Assembly (NCBI GenBank): GCA_021783525.1
Contig: JAJXTT010000007.1
Location: forward strand, 1-17,451
Origin: Pseudomonadota bacterium
Lineage (GTDB): Bacteria > Pseudomonadota > Gammaproteobacteria > Burkholderiales > Gallionellaceae
Direction of reading: 5' to 3'
DNA length: 17,451 nt
Below are positions 13,805 through 17,451 of this stretch, in pieces (positions within the stretch are counted from its first letter, which is position 1; each line of letters opens with the position of its first letter). A program made the translations under genes and the position numbers. The notes under the pieces are model-generated. The model did no database searches. It had not been told where the DNA came from and saw nothing but the letters and a program-made list of their open reading frames with translations.

Positions 13805-14134
13805 TTAGCTCCCGACTGTGATCGTAATGTGGCAGGTTTGCTTCTCGATGCCAGTACCGCGGCCTTTAGCACGCGGGATCATGCGTTTCAAAGAAGTGCC
13901 CTTGTCCACGTAGATGGTAGTGACCTTCAATTCATCGATGTCGGCACCGTCGTTATGCTCGGCATTGGCAATGGCGGAATCCAGCGCCTTTTTGATGATG
14001 CCACCGCCCTTTTTAGGGCTGAACGCCAGGATGTTCAGGGCTTGCGCAACAGGCAGGCCACGAATCTGGTCGGCGACCAAACGTGCCTTTTGTGCCGACA
14101 GGCGAACACCGCGGATGACTGCTTTTGTACTCAT
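13805..14134 (-). CDS. rplV: 50S ribosomal protein L22
   Basis: L22 lines the exit tunnel constriction with a long beta hairpin, where macrolide resistance maps. From this start it has 109 residues. It shows VRLSAQKARLVADQIRGLPV, then HNDGADIDELKVTTIYVDKG (60-79) and the tip region MIPRAKGRGTGIEKQTCHIT. Two adjacent ATGs exist (14137 and 14134). GGAG is 2 nt from the first and 5 nt from the second, so the second is preferred. No tunnel-tip deletion of the macrolide-resistance type is apparent. Confidence 0.98.
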   Translation of the reverse strand: MSTKAVIRGVRLSAQKARLVADQIRGLPVAQALNILAFSPKKGGGIIKKALDSAIANAEHNDGADIDELKVTTIYVDKGTSLKRMIPRAKGRGTGIEKQTCHITITVGS

Positions 14135-14143
14135 CATGTCTCC

Positions 14144-14425
14144 TTATTTCTTGGCGACTGCTTTTTTATCGGCAGCGTGACCTTTGAAGGTGCGGGTCAA
14201 AGAAAATTCGCCAAGCTTGTGTCCAACCATGTTCTCGGAAACGTACACCGGGACATGCTGCTTGCCATTGTGCACCGCGATCGTCAGACCGACGAACTCG
14301 GGCAACACGGTGGAACGACGCGACCAGGTTTTCACCGGACGCTTGTCGCTGGTAGCGCGCACTGCTTCCACTTTCTTCAGCAGATGCAGATCGACGAACG
14401 GGCCTTTTTTAATTGAACGTGCCAT
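14144..14425 (-). CDS. rpsS: 30S ribosomal protein S19
   Basis: S19 is a 30S head protein forming a dimer-like unit with S13. The product has 93 residues (E. coli 92). MARSIKKGPFVDLHLLKKVE (1-20), IKTWSRRST-like KTWSRRSTVLPEFVGLTIAV and the VYVSENMVGHKLGEFSLTRT block are intact. Its stop TAA is part of the rplV ribosome-binding site (TAAGGAG), which favours coupled translation. Confidence 0.99.
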   Translation of the reverse strand: MARSIKKGPFVDLHLLKKVEAVRATSDKRPVKTWSRRSTVLPEFVGLTIAVHNGKQHVPVYVSENMVGHKLGEFSLTRTFKGHAADKKAVAKK

Positions 14426-14438
14426 ATCTTGTTACCCC

Positions 14439-15266
14439 TTAAACCTGAAAGCGACGGCGCACGATCATGCCGCTAGTACGCTTGTTGCGACGCGTGCGGA
14501 AGCCCTTGGCCGGCACACCCCATGGGCTGACCGGATGACGGCCTGCCGCAGTCTTGCCTTCACCACCACCGTGCGGGTGATCGACGGGATTCATGGCCAC
14601 GCCGCGCACCGTCGGGCGAATGCCGCGCCAACGATTTGCGCCGGCCTTGCCGATGGAACGCAAAGAATGTTCGCCATTACCCACTTCACCAATAGTCGCA
14701 CGGCAATCGACGTGCACTTTGCGGATTTCGCCGGAGCGCAAACGCAATTGAGCATAGCTGCCTTCTCGTGCCAGCAATTGCACGGATGCACCTGCCGAGC
14801 GAGCCAATTGAGCGCCTTTATTAGGCAACATTTCAATCGCATGGATTGTTGAGCCGACCGGGATGTTACGCAACGGCAACGCATTGCCAGCCTTGATTGG
14901 CGCTTCAGGACCGCTCATCAGCAGAGCGCCCGCAAAAATCCCCTTGGGAGCGATAATGTAACGACGCTCGCCGTCCGCATATACCAGCAATGCCAAGTGT
15001 GCGCTACGGTTCGGGTCGTATTCAAGACGCTCCACTTTGGCAGGAATACCGTCCTTGTCGCGTTTGAAATCCACCAGGCGATAGTGCTTCTTGTGCCCGC
15101 CCCCCATGTGACGCGTGGTGATATGACCGTTATGGTTACGCCCTGCGGTTCTGGTCTTCTTCTCCAGCAAAGACGCTTCAGGCTTTCCCTTGTGTAACTC
15201 CGGCGTCACCACGCGCACGACGGCGCGGGTTCCCGGTGATGTCGGTTTGAGTTTAATCAGTGCCAT
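14439..15266 (-). CDS. rplB: 50S ribosomal protein L2
   Basis: L2 is a primary 23S rRNA binder needed for subunit association and peptidyl transfer. The product has 275 residues (E. coli 273). Features: ALIKLKPTSPGTRAVVRVVT at the start, TRHMGGGHKKHYRLVDFKRD (51-70), and the C-terminal NPVDHPHGGGEGKTAAGRHP (226-245). His230 corresponds to the E. coli His229 implicated in peptidyl transferase function. It starts 3 nt after rplW and lies 13 nt before rpsS. Confidence 0.99.
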   Translation of the reverse strand: MALIKLKPTSPGTRAVVRVVTPELHKGKPEASLLEKKTRTAGRNHNGHITTRHMGGGHKKHYRLVDFKRDKDGIPAKVERLEYDPNRSAHLALLVYADGERRYIIAPKGIFAGALLMSGPEAPIKAGNALPLRNIPVGSTIHAIEMLPNKGAQLARSAGASVQLLAREGSYAQLRLRSGEIRKVHVDCRATIGEVGNGEHSLRSIGKAGANRWRGIRPTVRGVAMNPVDHPHGGGEGKTAAGRHPVSPWGVPAKGFRTRRNKRTSGMIVRRRFQV

Positions 15267-15269
15267 GTT

Positions 15270-15587
15270 TTACCCCTGCTCGCTTGCAGCAAAGTTGATT
15301 TCCTGACCTGGAGCCAGGCATACATAGGCCTTCTTCCAGTCCTTGCGGCTTCCCATATAGCGGCCGAAACGCTTCTGTTTGCCCTTGACGTTACTGATCT
15401 GAACGCTATCAACAGTAACGTTGAACAACTTTTCTACCGCCGCCTTGACTTCCGGCTTGGTGGCGTCAGACGCCACACGGAAGATCACCTGTTCGTTCTT
15501 CTCGGCAACAAAAGTTGCCTTTTCGGAGATTTGGGGCGCCAACAAGATATTCAGCAAACGCTCTTCATTGAATTTTTGCTCGCTCAT
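15270..15587 (-). CDS. rplW: 50S ribosomal protein L23
   Basis: L23 sits at the tunnel exit and is the main docking site for trigger factor and SRP. The product has 105 residues (E. coli 100). LLNILLAPQISEKATFVAEK (11-30), KPEVKAAVEKLFNVTVDSVQ (44-63) and RFGRYMGSRKDWKKAYVCLA are typical. The acidic surface residue implicated in trigger-factor docking falls in a region of normal appearance. The start overlaps the rplD stop by 4 nt. Confidence 0.99.
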   Translation of the reverse strand: MSEQKFNEERLLNILLAPQISEKATFVAEKNEQVIFRVASDATKPEVKAAVEKLFNVTVDSVQISNVKGKQKRFGRYMGSRKDWKKAYVCLAPGQEINFAASEQG

Positions 15588-16204
15588 GCCAACATCTCCT
15601 CGATTTTTGTAATCGCGCCGCGTGTCACCAATACTTTGGGGAAACGAATCAGGCTGACCGGGTCTGCCTGGTGGGCTTCCACCACCAGCACGTTCGGCAG
15701 ATTGCGCGACGACAGGTACAGGTTCTCGTCAAGGCTGTCCGTGATGATCAGCACGCGATCCAAACCCATAGCCTTGATTTTTTGCGCCAGCAACTTTGTC
15801 TTGGGCGCGTCAATCGACAGAGCATCGACCACACTTAGTCGACCATCGCGCACCAGTTGCGAAAATATGGAAGCCATGCCCGCGCGATGCATCTTGCGGT
15901 TGATCTTTTGTGTGTAGTTCTGGTCAGGGCTATTCGGGAAAATCTTGCCACCCCCACGCCACAGAGGGCTGGATGCCATACCCGCACGGGCACGTCCCGT
16001 ACCTTTTTGAGCAAACGGCTTGCGCGTCGACTTGGCGATCTCGCTACGACCTTTTTGCTTGCTATTGGCAGAACGGGCATTGGCTTGATACGCCGTAACC
16101 AGCTGATGCACCAGCGTCTCATTGTATTCACGACCAAACAGATCGTCGGATGCGTTGATGCTTGCGCCCGCTTTGCCGTTTTCGTTGATGACCTTAATTT
16201 CCAT
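15584..16204 (-). CDS. rplD: 50S ribosomal protein L4
   Basis: L4 binds 23S domain I and its extended loop lines the exit tunnel. In E. coli it also represses the S10 operon through the rpsJ leader. The product has 206 residues (E. coli 201). VHQLVTAYQANARSANSKQK precedes the tunnel loop KSTRKPFAQKGTGRARAGMA (59-78) and SSPLWRGGGKIFPNSPDQN. The ATG shares one base with the rplC stop (TAATG). Whether it regulates the short S10 leader seen here is not evident. Confidence 0.99.
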   Translation of the reverse strand: MEIKVINENGKAGASINASDDLFGREYNETLVHQLVTAYQANARSANSKQKGRSEIAKSTRKPFAQKGTGRARAGMASSPLWRGGGKIFPNSPDQNYTQKINRKMHRAGMASIFSQLVRDGRLSVVDALSIDAPKTKLLAQKIKAMGLDRVLIITDSLDENLYLSSRNLPNVLVVEAHQADPVSLIRFPKVLVTRGAITKIEEMLA

Positions 16205-16848
16205 TATGCACCTGCCTTCACTGCCGGACGCACGATCACGTCACCACCGGGCGCACCTGGAACAGCGCCCATCACCAGAATCAACTGACGATCCGCATCG
16301 ATACGAACGATTTTGAGATTTTGCACAGTACGCTGAACGTCCCCAAGATGGCCTGTCATGCGCTTGCCGGGAAACACGCGACCCGGATCCTGCGCCATGC
16401 CGATAGATCCCGGAACGTTGTGCGACTTGGAGTTGCCGTGCGTGGCACGGCCGGATTTGAAGTGGTGACGCTTGATGGTTCCGGCATAACCCTTACCAAT
16501 GGTTACGCCCGTCACGTCCACTTTCTGGCCAACTTGAAACAGGTCCACACCGACTTTTCCGCCGAGAGTCAGGCTGGCGAGTTGTTCTGGCGTGGCCGTG
16601 AATTCTTTCAACACACTGCCGGCTTCGACGCCAGCTTTGGCGAAATGACCCGCAGCGGCCTTGGTCACGCGGCTTGCACGGCGCACACCGTACGCAACCT
16701 GCACTGCACTGTAACCATCCGTTGGAGCGGTTTTGATCTGGGTAACACGATTGTTGGACACGTCCAGCACTGTCACCGGCAATGATGTTCCATCGTCAGC
16801 AAAGATGCGAGTCATGCCAATCTTGCGACCGACAAGTCCTAAGCTCAT
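16204..16848 (-). CDS. rplC: 50S ribosomal protein L3
   Basis: L3 is one of the two assembly initiators of the large subunit and reaches toward the peptidyl transferase centre. The product has 214 residues (E. coli 209). MSLGLVGRKIGMTRIFADDG opens it; GKGYAGTIKRHHFKSGRATH (118-137), then GSIGMAQDPGRVFPGKRMTG (146-165) are diagnostic. Within that second block, the methylatable Gln of E. coli (in GSIGQ) is replaced by Met-Ala in GSIGMAQ, with a Gln two residues later. AAGGAAAA precedes the ATG, and a 72-nt spacer with a hairpin separates it from rpsJ. Confidence 0.98.
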   Translation of the reverse strand: MSLGLVGRKIGMTRIFADDGTSLPVTVLDVSNNRVTQIKTAPTDGYSAVQVAYGVRRASRVTKAAAGHFAKAGVEAGSVLKEFTATPEQLASLTLGGKVGVDLFQVGQKVDVTGVTIGKGYAGTIKRHHFKSGRATHGNSKSHNVPGSIGMAQDPGRVFPGKRMTGHLGDVQRTVQNLKIVRIDADRQLILVMGAVPGAPGGDVIVRPAVKAGA

Positions 16849-16869
16849 TATATTTTCCTTTTATTAAGG

Positions 16870-16891
16870 GGCTGACTTCAATTGGTCAGCC
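16870..16891 (-). promoter_or_regulatory. Hairpin in the rpsJ-rplC spacer
   Basis: The transcript can form a perfect 7-bp stem GGCUGAC/GUCAGCC with an eight-base loop, about 20 nt upstream of the rplC start and just before its AAGGAAAA. No U-run follows, so it is not a normal terminator. It may protect or process the mRNA, or modulate rplC initiation. Confidence 0.55.
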
Positions 16892-16920
16892 GATCCGTAC
16901 TGCAAACTGCTCGAATTACT

Positions 16921-17232
16921 TTACTGCAACTTGATTTCCACATCCACGCCAGCCGGCAGGTCCAGCTTCATCAGCGCGTCCACGGTCTTGTCCGTCGGAT
17001 CTACGATGTCCATCAAACGCAGATGGGTGCGAATTTCGAATTGATCGCGCGAAGTCTTGTTCACATGCGGCGAACGCAACACGTCAAAACGCTCGATCTT
17101 GGTAGGCAAGGGAACCGGCCCCTTTACCACCGCACCAGTGCGTTTTGCCGTATCCACGATTTGCAGCGCGGATTGATCGATCAAACGGTAATCGAACGCC
17201 TTCAGGCGGATGCGAATTTTTTGACTTTGCAT
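16921..17232 (-). CDS. rpsJ: 30S ribosomal protein S10 (NusE)
   Basis: S10 is a 30S head protein and, as NusE, pairs with NusB and NusG in transcription antitermination. The chosen start gives 103 residues, identical to E. coli in length: MQSQKIRIRLKAFDYRLIDQ (1-20), then GAVVKGPVPLPTKIERFDVL and SPHVNKTSRDQFEIRTHLRL (54-73). An upstream in-frame ATG at 17247 would add MQEKI, but lacks a Shine-Dalgarno, whereas AAGAGAAGA precedes the ATG at 17232. It is the first gene of the S10 operon and has its own promoter candidate at the end of tuf. Confidence 0.99.
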   Translation of the reverse strand: MQSQKIRIRLKAFDYRLIDQSALQIVDTAKRTGAVVKGPVPLPTKIERFDVLRSPHVNKTSRDQFEIRTHLRLMDIVDPTDKTVDALMKLDLPAGVDVEIKLQ

Positions 17233-17251
17233 AATCTTCTCTTGCATCTAC

Positions 17252-17264
17252 GCGGCATTGCCGC
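17252..17264 (-). promoter_or_regulatory. Second hairpin of the rpsJ leader
   Basis: GCGGC-AAU-GCCGC forms a perfect 5-bp stem with a three-base loop, 19 nt upstream of the rpsJ ATG. Its CCGC can alternatively pair with GCGG in the loop of the hairpin at 17283-17302, so a pseudoknot or switch can be drawn. The function is inferred. Confidence 0.45.
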
Positions 17265-17270
17265 TGGTTT

Positions 17271-17302
17271 AAAGAACGAAAACGCGTGACCGCAGCCACG
17301 CG
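17271..17302 (-). terminator. Hairpin plus U-rich tract between tuf and rpsJ
   Basis: CGCGUG/CACGCG (17283-17288 with 17297-17302, eight-base loop) is followed by UUUUCGUUCUUU, the layout of an intrinsic terminator. It could end tuf transcription. The S10 promoter candidate starts transcription about 3 nt before this stem, so the same element would also be the first structure of the rpsJ leader and may act as an attenuator there. Confidence 0.65.
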
Positions 17303-17311
17303 AGGGCGCGC

Positions 17312-17340
17312 ATTGTATGCTTACTCGATGATCTTGGCAA
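17312..17340 (-). promoter_or_regulatory. Candidate S10-operon promoter overlapping the tuf 3' end
   Basis: On the - strand TTGCCA (17340-17335, five of six) and TACAAT (17317-17312, five of six) are separated by the optimal 17 bases. The -35 lies inside the tuf codons for Val-Ala-Lys, and the spacer contains the tuf stop. GCGCGCCC follows the -10 as a GC-rich discriminator. The predicted start is near 17305, giving a leader of about 73 nt before rpsJ, much shorter than the E. coli S10 leader. Confidence 0.78.
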
Positions 17341-17451
17341 CCACACCTGCGCCGACGGTACGACCGCCTTCGCGGATCGCGAAGCGCAGGCCTTCTTCCA
17401 TCGCGATCGGGTTGATCAGGTTCACCGTGATGCTGACGTTGTCGCCAGGCA
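17321..17451 (-). CDS. tuf: Elongation factor Tu, C-terminal end only
   Basis: Forty-two complete codons are inside the window; the gene continues past the right edge. The translation, starting PGDNVSITVNLINPIAMEEG and ending REGGRTVGAGVVAKIIE, is the C-terminal part of domain III of EF-Tu, which carries aminoacyl-tRNA to the ribosome. Its place upstream of rpsJ is that of the str operon (rpsL-rpsG-fusA-tuf). Bacteria of this group often carry two copies, so tufA or tufB cannot be decided here. Its last codons hold the -35 of the S10 promoter candidate. Confidence 0.98.
   Translation of the reverse strand, partial: PGDNVSITVNLINPIAMEEGLRFAIREGGRTVGAGVVAKIIE

Noticed and set aside
12839..14416. 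A 525-codon open frame on the + strand opposite rplP, rpsC, rplV and rpsS
   Set aside because: It runs antisense to four unmistakable ribosomal genes, has no family resemblance I can see, and long antisense frames are expected in GC-rich coding DNA.
16898..16929. Direct repeat TACTGCAA (16898-16905 and 16922-16929) around the rpsJ stop
   Set aside because: It is only eight bases, with one copy in the rpsJ coding end; it is too short to separate from chance.
17233..17247. Five-codon N-terminal extension of rpsJ from ATG 17247
   Set aside because: There is no Shine-Dalgarno before it, and the ATG at 17232 gives the conserved 103-residue S10 with a purine-rich site upstream.

Overview
The window is a conserved chromosomal housekeeping locus. 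It holds 33 protein-coding genes: four on the + strand at the left, then 29 ribosomal, transcription, translation and export genes on the - strand. No rRNA, tRNA, CRISPR array, IS element or prophage gene was seen. Gene order (tuf, S10, spc, alpha, with infA between secY and rpmJ), proteobacterial-type UvrA and RpoA, and a zinc-free 101-residue S14 point to a betaproteobacterium. An iron-oxidiser or methylotroph-like lineage (Gallionellaceae or another Nitrosomonadales family) is my best guess, but that rank is inference from recall only.

Left region, + strand (1-3420). It contains the C-terminal two thirds of uvrA, cut by the window edge, then an exported CAP/SCP-superfamily protein whose start overlaps the uvrA stop. 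A hairpin and a promoter-like segment follow. Next come two overlapping unrecognised genes: a small exported beta-rich protein and a four-helix membrane protein. A strong bidirectional terminator at 3392-3420 separates them from the convergent ribosomal cluster. Its 8-bp core arms are identical to those of the hairpin behind the CAP gene.

Right region, - strand, in transcription order (right to left): tuf 3' end; S10 operon rpsJ-rplC-rplD-rplW-rplB-rpsS-rplV-rpsC-rplP-rpmC-rpsQ; spc operon rplN-rplX-rplE-rpsN-rpsH-rplF-rplR-rpsE-rpmD-rplO-secY-infA-rpmJ; alpha operon rpsM-rpsK-rpsD-rpoA-rplQ. rpmJ (38 residues) is real although very short. Three promoter candidates sit at the three operon boundaries. 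The S10 and spc candidates match at 17 of 20 bases from 3 bases upstream of the -10 through a GC-rich discriminator, the layout expected of stringently controlled promoters. The S10 -35 lies inside the last codons of tuf.

The loci that merit a second look are regulatory: the S10 leader with two hairpins directly after the promoter, the 137-nt rpsQ-rplN spacer with mutually exclusive stems, hairpins in the rpsJ-rplC and rpoA-rplQ spacers, a run of nine G as the rplF ribosome-binding site, a UUG start and zinc-type Cys motif in rpsD, and the unassigned exported/membrane pair. I saw no convincing new multi-gene system.
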